Below are positions 9,994 to 17,648 of a stretch of DNA of 64,000 nt, piece after piece (within the stretch, counting starts at the first letter, position 1; each line of letters opens with the position of its first letter). The DNA lies in contig NZNT01000002.1 in assembly GCA_002695005.1 (NCBI GenBank), forward strand, positions 41,129-105,128. Direction: 5' to 3'. A model generated the notes under the pieces. It saw only the letters and a program-made list of their open reading frames with translations, had not been told where the DNA came from and ran no database searches. The position numbers were made by a program, and so were the translations under genes. The DNA is from Maritimibacter sp. Lineage in GTDB: Bacteria; Pseudomonadota; Alphaproteobacteria; Rhodobacterales; Rhodobacteraceae.

Positions 9994-10657
9994 CTATGCG
10001 ATATCCGGCGCCGCGCACGGTGCGGATCAGCTCGCGCGCGAAGGGCTTGTCCACCTTGGCGCGCAGGCGGCTGATATGCGTCTCGACCACGTTGGTACCG
10101 GGGTCGAAATGGATGTCCCAGACGTTTTCCAGCAGCATGGTCCGGGTCTGCACCCGCCCCTTGCGCCGCATGAGGTGCTCCAGCAGCGCGAATTCGCGCG
10201 GCAGGAGGTCGATCTTCTGCCCGCCCCGCGTCACCTCGCGCCGCATCAGGTCCATCTCGAGGTCGCCCACGCGCAGCACGCTTTCTTCGGCGGCCATCGG
10301 CGGGCGGCGGGTGAGCGCGCTCACGCGGGCCGAGAGTTCGCCGAAGGCGAAGGGTTTGACGAGGTAGTCGTCGGCCCCGGCACGCAGCCCTTCGATCCGG
10401 TCATCGACACCGCCCACCGAGGTCAGAAAGATCGCAGGGGTCACCACACGCGCCGCGCGCAGCGCCTTGACCAGCGACAGCCCGTCAAGTTCCGGCAGCA
10501 TCCGGTCCACGACCAGCACGTCATAGCTCCCGGACATCGCCTGACCCAGCGCGGCCCGTCCGTCGGGCAGGCAATCGACGGAATGCCCCTCCTCGGTGAA
10601 CCCGCGGGTGATGAAATCGGCTGTGGTGGTGTCGTCTTCGACTACGAGTATTTTCAT
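9986..10657 (-). CDS. OmpR/PhoB-family response regulator
   Basis: 223 residues: receiver domain starting MKILVVEDDTTTADF, with phospho-acceptor Asp in VLVVDRMLPELDG and conserved Lys in DDYLVKPFAF, then a winged-helix DNA-binding domain (LLPREFALLEHLMRRKG, ENVWDIHFDPGTNVVETHISRLR). The start at 10657 is preferred because receiver domains begin at this point; a second in-frame start at 10687 would add ten residues. It is the first gene of the kinase operon and is divergent from the protease gene across a 198-base gap, the likely promoter region for both. Confidence 0.92.
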   Translation of the reverse strand: MKILVVEDDTTTADFITRGFTEEGHSVDCLPDGRAALGQAMSGSYDVLVVDRMLPELDGLSLVKALRAARVVTPAIFLTSVGGVDDRIEGLRAGADDYLVKPFAFGELSARVSALTRRPPMAAEESVLRVGDLEMDLMRREVTRGGQKIDLLPREFALLEHLMRRKGRVQTRTMLLENVWDIHFDPGTNVVETHISRLRAKVDKPFARELIRTVRGAGYRIDD

Positions 10658-10855
10658 GGGTCGCTGCTGGTTACTGATCCTTAACATAATAATCCGTCAC
10701 GGGTCTTGCAGGTTCCTGAGGTCGCGAGAAGTCCCTCTCACGGCGGCGTGACGAAGATTACGCGTTTGCAATGTTGTCGTCGGGCATCTGCAATACCCGG
10801 TGTCCATCTTGGCCTCATCCGCAGCACACCAGTCTGCACGAGGAAAGGACACTTT

Positions 10856-12013
10856 ATGGCTGACAAGACTTTCATCGGTCGCATCGCCCCGGCACTCGCC
10901 GTCACCGCGCTCGTCGCGGGGGGTGGCATGACCGCGATCAACTCCGTGACCCACCCGGCCTTCGCCGCCACCCCTGTCGAGGGTGGTTACGTCGACCTGG
11001 TCAAGCAGGTGGCGCCCGCCGTCGTGACCATCGAGGTCACCAAGCGTACGAGCGCACAGCCGGCCAATTCGGACATGTTCGAAGGCACCCCGCTTGAGGA
11101 ATTCGCCGAACGCTTCGGCTTCGAGATGCCGGAAGGCCAGCGCCCCGGTCAGCAGGGCAGGCAGATGCCCGAACGCGAGGCACGCGGGGCCGGCACCGGC
11201 TTCATCATCTCCGAGGACGGGCGCATCGTGACCAACGCCCATGTCGTGCGCAATGCCGACGAGGTCAACGTGACCCTGGACGACGGGCGCGAGATGGTCG
11301 CCGAAGTGGTCGGTGTCGACGAGGCGACCGACGTGGCGCTTCTCAAGGTCGACGGCACGGACCTGCCCGCCCTGAGCTTCGGCGCGTCCGAAGGCATCCA
11401 GGTCGGCGAGAACGTGATCGCGATGGGCAACCCCTTCGGTCTCGGCAATACCGTGACCACGGGCATCGTTTCGGCCATTGGCCGTGACCTGCGCGCGGGG
11501 CCGTTCGACAACTTCATCCAGACCGACGCGGCGATCAACCGGGGCAACTCGGGCGGTCCGCTGGTCAACGCCTCGGGCGAGGTGATCGGGATGAACACCG
11601 CCATCATCTCTCCCACCGGTGGCTCCATCGGCCTCGGCTTTGCCGTGCCGTCGGACATGGTGAGGCAGATCGTGGACGACCTGTCGGATGACGGCGAGGT
11701 GAGCCGCGGCTGGCTTGGCGTTCAGATCGCACCGGTGAGCGAGGACGTCGTCTCGGCGCTCGGTCTCGAGGATGCCAACGGCACGCTGATCGACGGCGTC
11801 ATGGACGGCACGCCGGCCGAGAAGGCCGGGCTGCGCAAGGGCGATATCGTCATCGCCGTGAACGGCACCGCCATCGACGGTCCGCGCGACCTGACCCGCG
11901 CCATCGCCGGCGACGCGCCGGGGGCGGATGTGGAACTGAAGGTTCTGCGCAGAGGCGACGAGCAGACGTTCAACGTCACGCTCGCGGAAAGGAGCGACGA
12001 GGAACCGGCTTGA
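10856..12013 (+). CDS. Do/Deg-type periplasmic serine protease
   Basis: 385 residues with a Sec signal peptide (MADKTFIGRIAPALAVTALVA, cleavage near AFA-ATP). The trypsin-like domain has the full catalytic triad: His in IVTNAHVV, Asp in ATDVALLKVD, Ser in RGNSGGPLVN. A single C-terminal PDZ domain (LGVQIAPVSEDV onward) follows, so this is nearer to DegS/one-PDZ members than to two-PDZ DegP. Such proteases degrade misfolded exported proteins. The ATG was chosen for its GAGGAAAGG ribosome site 7 bases upstream. It faces the two-component genes and is followed by a strong terminator. Confidence 0.93.
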   Translation: MADKTFIGRIAPALAVTALVAGGGMTAINSVTHPAFAATPVEGGYVDLVKQVAPAVVTIEVTKRTSAQPANSDMFEGTPLEEFAERFGFEMPEGQRPGQQGRQMPEREARGAGTGFIISEDGRIVTNAHVVRNADEVNVTLDDGREMVAEVVGVDEATDVALLKVDGTDLPALSFGASEGIQVGENVIAMGNPFGLGNTVTTGIVSAIGRDLRAGPFDNFIQTDAAINRGNSGGPLVNASGEVIGMNTAIISPTGGSIGLGFAVPSDMVRQIVDDLSDDGEVSRGWLGVQIAPVSEDVVSALGLEDANGTLIDGVMDGTPAEKAGLRKGDIVIAVNGTAIDGPRDLTRAIAGDAPGADVELKVLRRGDEQTFNVTLAERSDEEPA

Positions 12014-12040
12014 TCTCCCTGGTTTCTCGCTCCTGAAGGA

Positions 12041-12073
12041 GGCCGCCGGGTGTCCCCCCCCGGCGGTCTTTTT
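12041..12073 (+). terminator. Factor-independent terminator of the protease gene
   Basis: A stem GGCCGCCGGG / CCCGGCGGTC with one G-T pair is followed by TTTTT, 28 bases after the stop codon. This is a textbook intrinsic terminator. Confidence 0.88.
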
Positions 12074-12085
12074 CGTTTCAGGGGG

Positions 12086-12562
12086 TCAGGAGGCGCGGGC
12101 AGTCTGGCCGCAGTTCGCGGCGGCGACCGGCGCGATGGAGAGCAGTTCGGAAAGGCCGCAGTTGCCCTCTACCAGATCCTGCAAGGTCACCTGGTCGAGC
12201 TCGGTGTAGAAGGCATCGAGCGCCTTTTTCATGTAGCTGTTCAGGCGGCAATTGTCGAAGAGCGGGCAGTTGTTGTTCGCCGCGTCGAAGCATTCCGCGA
12301 AGGGCACGTCCGCCTCGAAGTCGCGAAACAGCGCGCCGATGGAGATGGCCCCCGGCGCCCGCGCGAGGCTGAGACCGCCCCCGCGACCGCGCCGCGTCTG
12401 GACATATCCGTACTGCTGAAGCTTGTGGATCACCTGGCTGAGGTGATTGCCGGAGGCGTTGCAGGCCTTGGCGATTTCCGAGGAGCGCACCGTCTGCTCT
12501 TGATTGACGCCGCAATACATCAGTACGCGCGCGGCAAGATTTGTTCTGAGTGTCAGACGCAT
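12086..12562 (-). CDS. nsrR: Rrf2-family regulator, NsrR-like nitric-oxide sensor
   Basis: 158 residues starting MRLTLRTNLAARVLMYC. The winged helix is followed by three clustered cysteines spaced C-x7-C-x5-C (ECF...NNCPLFDNCRL). The C-terminal stretch FYTELDQVTLQDLVEGN closely resembles NsrR of enterobacteria, which uses an iron-sulfur cluster to sense nitric oxide and repress detoxification genes. An in-frame TTG 51 bases upstream is less likely as a start. The denitrification genes some 17 kb away fit a nitric-oxide role, but no target can be assigned here. IscR- or RirA-like function is the main alternative. Confidence 0.78.
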   Translation of the reverse strand: MRLTLRTNLAARVLMYCGVNQEQTVRSSEIAKACNASGNHLSQVIHKLQQYGYVQTRRGRGGGLSLARAPGAISIGALFRDFEADVPFAECFDAANNNCPLFDNCRLNSYMKKALDAFYTELDQVTLQDLVEGNCGLSELLSIAPVAAANCGQTARAS

Positions 12563-12614
12563 GGGTTCCTCCCTGAGACCTGACGTAATGTAACCAATCG
12601 GTTCAGCTGGCAAA

Positions 12615-12628
12615 TTGACATAGATCAG
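12615..12628. promoter_or_regulatory. Possible Fnr-type box between nsrR and the lactonase-like gene
   Basis: TTGAC-ATAG-ATCAG matches 8 of 10 conserved positions of the TTGAT-N4-ATCAA consensus. It lies 30 bases upstream of the gene at 12658 and 53 bases upstream of nsrR. The TTGACA could equally be a plain -35 element. Confidence 0.3.
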
Positions 12629-12657
12629 ATAGAGGTTTTGGCCGGGAGGATAATTCG

Positions 12658-13509
12658 ATGATCGAAGCGACGGTTCACGATGCGCGGCCCTGCACGCTGG
12701 GCGAAGGGCCGCTTTGGCACCCGGAACGCAAGCAATTGTTCTGGTTCGATATTATTGGTCAGAAGCTCTTGTCCCGCGAGGATGATGCGCCGCTCGAATG
12801 GGCGTTTGACGAGGCTGTCTCGGCCGCCGGGTGGGTCGATATGCATCGGCTTTTTGTGGCATCTGAGACACAGCTATTCACCTTTGACGTCACCTCGGGA
12901 GCCCGATCGAAGGTGCTGGACCTCGATGCCGAGGACCCCGTGACCCGGTCGAACGACGGTCGCGCGGACCCGATGGGGGGATTCTGGATCGGGACGATGG
13001 GCAAGAATTTCGAATCGGAGGCCGGGGCGATCTATCGGTATTACCGGGGCGAGCTGCGCCGGATCGCCGCCGACATCACCGTGGCGAATTCGATCTGTTT
13101 CGCGCCGGACGGCTCGGTCGCCTACTACACCGACACGCCCACGCGGCGCATTCTGCGCGTGGCGCTGGATGCGGACGGCTGGCCCGCAGGCGCGGCGGAG
13201 GTATTCGTCGATCTGTCGGGCGACAGGCCCCTGCCCGACGGGTCGGTCGTGGACAGCGAGGGGGCACTGTGGAACGCGCAGTGGAACATGGGGCGCGTGG
13301 CGCGATACCTGCCGGACGGATCGTTCGACCGTGCCATCGCCGTGCCCGCGCGGCGGACGTCCTGCCCCGCTTTCGGGGGTGATGACCTGACCACGCTGTT
13401 CGTCACGACCGCCCGCACGGGGCTGGACGCCCCCGATGCGGCGCAGGGCGTGCTTTACACCGCGCCCGCCGGGGTGGCCGGGGTGCCGGAGCCGCGCGTC
13501 ATCCTGTGA
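12658..13509 (+). CDS. SMP-30/gluconolactonase-family protein
   Basis: 283 residues forming the six-bladed propeller of the SMP-30/regucalcin/gluconolactonase family. Metal-site motifs are visible: Glu in LGEGPLWHPE, Asn in RSNDGRADPMGGFWIGTMG, Asn in VANSICFAPDGS, Asp in LPDGSVVDSEGALW. Relatives hydrolyse sugar lactones such as those of arabinonate or gluconate using calcium or zinc. A GGGAGGA ribosome site precedes the ATG. No sugar-catabolic gene is next to it, so the physiological lactone is unknown; it appears to be a single-gene unit facing the convergent VOC gene. Confidence 0.87.
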   Translation: MIEATVHDARPCTLGEGPLWHPERKQLFWFDIIGQKLLSREDDAPLEWAFDEAVSAAGWVDMHRLFVASETQLFTFDVTSGARSKVLDLDAEDPVTRSNDGRADPMGGFWIGTMGKNFESEAGAIYRYYRGELRRIAADITVANSICFAPDGSVAYYTDTPTRRILRVALDADGWPAGAAEVFVDLSGDRPLPDGSVVDSEGALWNAQWNMGRVARYLPDGSFDRAIAVPARRTSCPAFGGDDLTTLFVTTARTGLDAPDAAQGVLYTAPAGVAGVPEPRVIL

Positions 13510-13528
13510 CGCCCGGCCCAGCCCGCGC

Positions 13529-14068
13529 TTATTTCGCCAGCTCTTTCGCGTGGAGCCAGTCGGCGTGCTGCGGCGCTTTCTTGGTGCGCGACCATTCCTC
13601 GAGCATGTCCCATTTGACCGCGTCGAGCTTGGCGAGCATCGCCTCCTCCTCCGGGTCCGGGCAGGCGAGTTCGACGCGGTGCCCGTTGGGATCGAAGAAG
13701 TAGATCGAGTGGAAGATCGAGTGGTCGGTGACCCCCAGAACCTCGACCCCGTTCGCCTCGAGATGGTCCTTGAACGCGATGAGTTCGTCGCGGTCGGCCA
13801 CCTTGAAGGCGATGTGCTGCACCCAGGCGGGGGTGTTCGGGTCACGCCCCATTTCGGGCTTGGTGGGCAGTTCGAAGAAGGCGAGCACGTTTCCGTTCCC
13901 CGCGTCGAGGAACAGGTGCATGTAGGGGTCGGGTTCGTGTGTGGAGGGGACGTGGTCCTCGGCGATGGCGAGCACGAAGTCCATGTTCAGCATCTTGCCG
14001 TACCACTCGACCGTTTCCTTGGCATCCTTGCAGCGGTAGGCGACGTGATGGATTTTCTCGATTTTCAT
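13529..14068 (-). CDS. VOC-superfamily (glyoxalase/extradiol dioxygenase-like) protein
   Basis: 179 residues with the paired beta-alpha-beta3 fold of the vicinal-oxygen-chelate family. Probable metal ligands are His in KIHHVAYRC, His in WVQHIAFKV and Glu in GHRVELACP. The C-terminal 35 residues form an extra helical tail. It is too short for 4-hydroxyphenylpyruvate dioxygenase. As the third gene of an operon with an aromatic FAD hydroxylase and DUF2783, it probably acts on an aromatic or ring-cleavage intermediate; isomerase, lyase or dioxygenase activity are all possible. A GAGGAG ribosome site precedes the start. Confidence 0.8.
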   Translation of the reverse strand: MKIEKIHHVAYRCKDAKETVEWYGKMLNMDFVLAIAEDHVPSTHEPDPYMHLFLDAGNGNVLAFFELPTKPEMGRDPNTPAWVQHIAFKVADRDELIAFKDHLEANGVEVLGVTDHSIFHSIYFFDPNGHRVELACPDPEEEAMLAKLDAVKWDMLEEWSRTKKAPQHADWLHAKELAK

Positions 14069-14079
14069 GGGGTGTCTCC

Positions 14080-14271
14080 TCAGCCCTCGGCGGCCAGTGC
14101 GATGGCCGCGTTCAAAGTGTCCGTGTCGCCGATCTGGTTGGCGAGGATCAGGACGAGGCGGGCGTTGATCGCGTCGCTCTCTTCCTTCGACTTGCCCTCA
14201 TGGGCGGCCAGAAGCGTGGCGTAGAAGTCGTCCGGGGCCGTGATGTTCGGGTCGGTGTTCAGGGTGCTCAT
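14080..14271 (-). CDS. DUF2783-family small protein
   Basis: 63 residues, acidic and helical (MSTLNTDPNITAPDDFYATL), with no signal peptide or membrane segment. It resembles DUF2783 proteins, which are typically found next to FAD-dependent aromatic hydroxylase genes. The gene lies 12 bases after the hydroxylase and 11 before the VOC gene, each with its own GAGGAG-type ribosome site. A role as partner or stabiliser of the hydroxylase is inferred from context only. Confidence 0.75.
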   Translation of the reverse strand: MSTLNTDPNITAPDDFYATLLAAHEGKSKEESDAINARLVLILANQIGDTDTLNAAIALAAEG

Positions 14272-14283
14272 GCTCTCTCCTCC

Positions 14284-15900
14284 TCAGGCGCGGGCAGTGG
14301 CGATGTTGACGGCGCGGCGCACCGAGGCGGTATCGAACCGCTCCCACCGCGCAGCGACATGCTGGTCGGGGCGGATGAGGTAGACGGCGGCCTTGGCATC
14401 ACCGAGGTAGCGTTCGGCGAGTTCCGGGTTGCCCTCGGCGCTGAGCGCGAGGCGCGTGACGTCCACCCCGTCTACGTCGAGGCTTTCGGGCGCGTCGGCG
14501 TCTATGGTGAGGAGCGTGAAGTGCCCCCCAACCTGGCCGAGCAGCCAGTCGTTGCCCAGCGGCGCATCCACCATCGGCGCGCCCACGCGGGTGCGCTCGG
14601 GTCCGCCCGGAAGCTGGTCCGGGCCGTTGAGCGACAGCCCGTCATAGACACAGGGCACCGACAGGCGGCCGGAGTTCACCAGCGGGCGGGCAAAGGCGTG
14701 CTTGGCGGCGAGCGTCAGGACGGCATCGCGGAAGGTCTTGGAGATTTCCGTCTTGGGCGTGATGAAGTCGGTGGAGCGGGTCGAGTTCAGGATGTTCTCG
14801 TCCGCGCCGTGGACCCGTTCTTCGGAATAGCTGTCGAGCAGCGCGACCGGCGCCTGCCCTTTCAGGACCATCCCGAGTTTCCAGCCGAGGTTGTCGACGT
14901 CCTGCATCCCGGAGTTGGCGCCGCGTGCGCCGAAGGGGGAGACCTGGTGCGCGGCGTCGCCGGCGAAGAGCACGGGACCGTGGCGGAATGTTTCCATCCG
15001 CTTGCACTGGAAGGTGTAGATCGAGGACCAGACCATTTCGTATTCCACGTCGCCCAGCATGGCGTCGAGGCGGCGGCGGATGTTCTCTTCCTTCATCTCT
15101 TCCTTGCGGTCCACGTCCCAGCCGATCTGGAAGTCGATGCGCCAGACATCGTCGGGCTGTTTGTGGAGCAGGGTGGACGCGCCGGAGCCGTGGGTCGGGT
15201 CGAACCAGAACCAGCGCTCGGTCGGGAATTCGACGTTCTTCATCCTGATGTCGGCGATGAGGAAGCTGTCCTGAAAGACCTTGCCGGTGAAGTCGAGGCC
15301 CAGCATGTCGCGGGTCGGCGAGTTGGCCCCGTCGGCTGCGACGAGCCAGTCGGCCTCGATCTTGTAGGGTCCGTCCGGCGTCATCACGTCGAGCACGACG
15401 TGGTCATCCTTGACCTCGATATTGTCGACGCGGTTCTTGCCGCGGATCTCGATCGGCTTGCCCTCGGCCTGAAGCGCGCGGAGGCGGTCGACCATGAAGC
15501 GTTCGAAATAGGGCTGCTGGAGGTTGATGAAGGCCGGGTATTTGTGGCCCTCTTCGGGGAGCAGGTTGAACTCGTAGATCTTGCCTTCCTTGTGGAAGAC
15601 CTTGCCGAGGTTCCACACGACGCCCTTCTCAAGCATCGGTTCGCCGCAGCCGTAGCGGTCGGCGACCTCGAGGCAGCGCTTGGCGAAGCAGATCGCGCGG
15701 CTGCCCATGCCGATGCCCTCGTGGTCGTCGAGCACCACCACCGGAATGTCCTGCATCCCGAGGTCGAGCGCGGTCGCCACGCCGATGGGACCGCCGCCCA
15801 CGACGACGACCGGATGGCGCACCGCCTCGGCCTTGTCCTGATCGGCGTGCTTTTCATAGGGGTAGATCTTGTGCGCCAGCGAATAGCGATCGTCGAACAT
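14284..15900 (-). CDS. FAD-dependent aromatic monooxygenase (MhpA/phenol-hydroxylase superfamily)
   Basis: 538 residues starting at MFDDRYSLAHKI, preceded by GGGAGGAGC. FAD motifs are in order: VVVVGGGPIGVATAL near residue 32, DWLVAADGANSPTR, and VLFAGDAAHQVSPFGARGANSGMQD. A thioredoxin-like C-terminal domain follows, as in phenol 2-monooxygenase and MhpA. The family hydroxylates aromatic rings with NAD(P)H and oxygen. Sharing a MarR switch with hmgA-maiA-fahA suggests that it makes homogentisate or a related hydroquinone, for example from 3-hydroxyphenylacetate; this is inference. An upstream in-frame start would add 21 unrelated residues. Confidence 0.85.
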   Translation of the reverse strand: MFDDRYSLAHKIYPYEKHADQDKAEAVRHPVVVVGGGPIGVATALDLGMQDIPVVVLDDHEGIGMGSRAICFAKRCLEVADRYGCGEPMLEKGVVWNLGKVFHKEGKIYEFNLLPEEGHKYPAFINLQQPYFERFMVDRLRALQAEGKPIEIRGKNRVDNIEVKDDHVVLDVMTPDGPYKIEADWLVAADGANSPTRDMLGLDFTGKVFQDSFLIADIRMKNVEFPTERWFWFDPTHGSGASTLLHKQPDDVWRIDFQIGWDVDRKEEMKEENIRRRLDAMLGDVEYEMVWSSIYTFQCKRMETFRHGPVLFAGDAAHQVSPFGARGANSGMQDVDNLGWKLGMVLKGQAPVALLDSYSEERVHGADENILNSTRSTDFITPKTEISKTFRDAVLTLAAKHAFARPLVNSGRLSVPCVYDGLSLNGPDQLPGGPERTRVGAPMVDAPLGNDWLLGQVGGHFTLLTIDADAPESLDVDGVDVTRLALSAEGNPELAERYLGDAKAAVYLIRPDQHVAARWERFDTASVRRAVNIATARA

Positions 15901-15977
15901 GGTGCTCCTCCCGAATTGCGCCCGGCCCCGTCGTCCCGTGTGGGCAGGCCCGTCCTTGGCCACTTGAATGGGGCAAT

Positions 15978-15997
15978 ATCATTGCAAATGCAACGAT
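15978..15997. promoter_or_regulatory. MarR operator 1, FAD-monooxygenase promoter
   Basis: ATCATTGCA-AA-TGCAACGAT is a 9-2-9 palindrome with one mismatch, 78 bases upstream of the monooxygenase start. Nearly the same sequence occurs before the divergent homogentisate operon at 16605, with the marR gene between them. Confidence 0.75.
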
Positions 15998-16056
15998 AAA
16001 TCCGCGAGGGGCCTTCAAACCCTTGTGAGATTGGGTGTGGCGGCTGTCAGCGTCGG

Positions 16057-16488
16057 TCAGTCTGTGCCCTGCGAGGCGCGAATCAAGCCGTCGACGCCCT
16101 GCGTCAGCGCGGCCCGGTCGGCGGGGTCCATGCGGCCCATCACCTCCTCCGCCCGCGCCTGAACCCGTGGAAACAGCGCGTGGAAATGGGCGCGGCCCGC
16201 ATCGGTGCAGGCGTAGTCGCGCAGGCGGCGGTCCTGCGTGGAGCGTTGGCCGGAGATGAGACCCTTCTCCTCCAGCCGGTGCGCGGCCCGGCTGATCTGC
16301 ACCTTGTCGAGCGAGGAGCGGCGCGACAGCTCCTTGGAGGTGAGCGCCTCCACATCCGCCAGCAGGAACAGCAACCGCCATTCCTCACGCGAGAGGCCAC
16401 CCTCGCGGCGGTAGACATCCTCGATCTCGCCGGAGAGGGCTGCGGCGGCGACGGCGAGCTGGTAGGGAAAGAAGGTGTCCATGGTCAT
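16057..16488 (-). CDS. MarR-family regulator of the homogentisate locus
   Basis: 143 residues with a MarR winged helix: the recognition helix lies in SSLDKVQISRAAHRLEEKGL and the wing in RSTQDRRLRDYACTDAG. The start MTMDTFFPYQ is chosen because the long upstream open frame has no MarR similarity. The gene sits between two divergent operons that both carry a near-identical 20-bp palindrome, and a third, weaker palindrome lies 26 bases before its own start. It is therefore the likely common repressor, with autoregulation. The ligand is probably a phenylacetate or homogentisate-type aromatic acid. Confidence 0.88.
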   Translation of the reverse strand: MTMDTFFPYQLAVAAAALSGEIEDVYRREGGLSREEWRLLFLLADVEALTSKELSRRSSLDKVQISRAAHRLEEKGLISGQRSTQDRRLRDYACTDAGRAHFHALFPRVQARAEEVMGRMDPADRAALTQGVDGLIRASQGTD

Positions 16489-16513
16489 GAGGGCGGTATT
16501 GTCGCTTTGCCGG

Positions 16514-16533
16514 TTCGTTTCAACTGAAACTAA
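16514..16533. promoter_or_regulatory. MarR operator 3, probable autoregulatory site
   Basis: TTCGTTTCA-AC-TGAAACTAA has the same 9-2-9 geometry as the two flanking operators, with 8 of 9 arm pairs matching and a left arm sharing 7 of 9 bases with ATCGTTGCA. It lies 26 bases upstream of the marR start. Confidence 0.55.
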
Positions 16534-16604
16534 CGGCGCGCGCGCGCCGGCCCCATGATGCACATCAAGGCGACGGGCCGCGCATCCGGGATCGAATCCT
16601 TGAC

Positions 16605-16624
16605 ATCGTTGCATCTGCAACAAT
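16605..16624. promoter_or_regulatory. MarR operator 2, homogentisate operon promoter
   Basis: ATCGTTGCA-TC-TGCAACAAT is a 9-2-9 palindrome with one mismatch, 51 bases upstream of the metallo-hydrolase start. It matches operator 1 closely. A TTGACA at 16600-16605 directly abuts it, so a bound repressor would cover the promoter. Confidence 0.75.
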
Positions 16625-16674
16625 ACATCGGGGCAAACGTGTGACAAGCGCCCGCGGGCGCGGAAAGGATACCG

Positions 16675-17625
16675 ATGGCCAAGGCATTCGCATCGCAAGG
16701 CGACATGGAAGAGAAGAAGGTGAGCTTCACCGAGGTTGGCGAGGGTCTTTATGCCTTCACCGCCGAGGGCGACCCGAACACCGGCGTCATCATCGGCGAC
16801 GAGAGCGTGATGATCGTGGAGGCGCAGGCGACCCCGCGTCTCGCGCGCAAGGTGATCGAGTGCGTGCGCTCGGTCACGGACAAGCCGATCAGCCACCTCG
16901 TGCTCACCCATTATCACGCCGTGCGCGTGCTCGGCGCGTCCGCCTATGGTGCGCGCGAGATCATCATGACCGACACCACCCGCGCGCAGGTGGTCGAGCG
17001 CGGGCAGGAGGACTGGGACAGCGAGTTCGGCCGGTTCCCGCGCCTGTTCCAGGGTCACGAGGAAATCCCCGGCCTGACCTGGCCGACCACGACGTTCAAC
17101 GACAAGATGACGGTGTATCTGGGCAACCGGAAGGTCGAGATCATGCATCTGGGCCGCGCCCATACGGCGGGCGACGCGGTGATCTATGTCCCCGATCAGA
17201 ACGTGATGTTCACGGGTGATATCGTCGAATACCACTCCGCCTGCTACTGTGGCGACGGGCATTTGCGCGACTGGCCCGCCACTCTGGATGCGATCCGGTC
17301 CTATGACCTCGCTGCCATCGCACCGGGACGCGGCGATGCGCTCGTCGGGTCGAAAATGGTCAACGCGGCGCTCGACAACACCGCCGATTTCGTCTCGTCG
17401 ACCTACAAGCCGGCGGTGAAAGTGGCGGCGCAGGGCGGCACGCTCAAGGACGCGTGGGACGCGATCCGGGCGGAATGCGACCCCAAGTTCGCCGACTACG
17501 CGATCTACGAGCACTGCCTGCCGTTCAACGTGGCCCGCGCTTTTGACGAGGCCCGCGGCATCGACACCCCGCGTGTCTGGACGGCCGAGCGCGACCAGGA
17601 GATGTGGAACGCCCTTCAGGGCTGA
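16675..17625 (+). CDS. Metallo-beta-lactamase-fold hydrolase with a reduced metal site
   Basis: 316 residues. The fold is recognisable, but the canonical HxHxDH motif reads H79-Y-H81-A-V83-R84, and the usual PGHG near the end reads PGRG (217-220). His163 (GRAHTAGD) and Asp182 (FTGDIV) remain. The first metal site is thus intact, while the second has lost its Asp and both His ligands. A one-metal or altered chemistry is expected. It is the first gene of the homogentisate operon, 23 bases before hmgA, and preceded by AAAGGATA. Its role there is unknown; hydrolysis of an ester or thioester intermediate is a guess. Confidence 0.82.
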   Translation: MAKAFASQGDMEEKKVSFTEVGEGLYAFTAEGDPNTGVIIGDESVMIVEAQATPRLARKVIECVRSVTDKPISHLVLTHYHAVRVLGASAYGAREIIMTDTTRAQVVERGQEDWDSEFGRFPRLFQGHEEIPGLTWPTTTFNDKMTVYLGNRKVEIMHLGRAHTAGDAVIYVPDQNVMFTGDIVEYHSACYCGDGHLRDWPATLDAIRSYDLAAIAPGRGDALVGSKMVNAALDNTADFVSSTYKPAVKVAAQGGTLKDAWDAIRAECDPKFADYAIYEHCLPFNVARAFDEARGIDTPRVWTAERDQEMWNALQG

Positions 17626-17648
17626 GGCCCGCGAGAAAGGAGAGACCC

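Noticed and set aside
12580..12606. Possible NsrR site TAACC-AATC-GGTTC upstream of nsrR
   Set aside because: The arms are only four to five bases and do not match the known NsrR consensus well.
13529..14068. VOC gene as 4-hydroxyphenylpyruvate dioxygenase
   Set aside because: At 179 residues it is about half the length of that enzyme and lacks its C-terminal metal motif.
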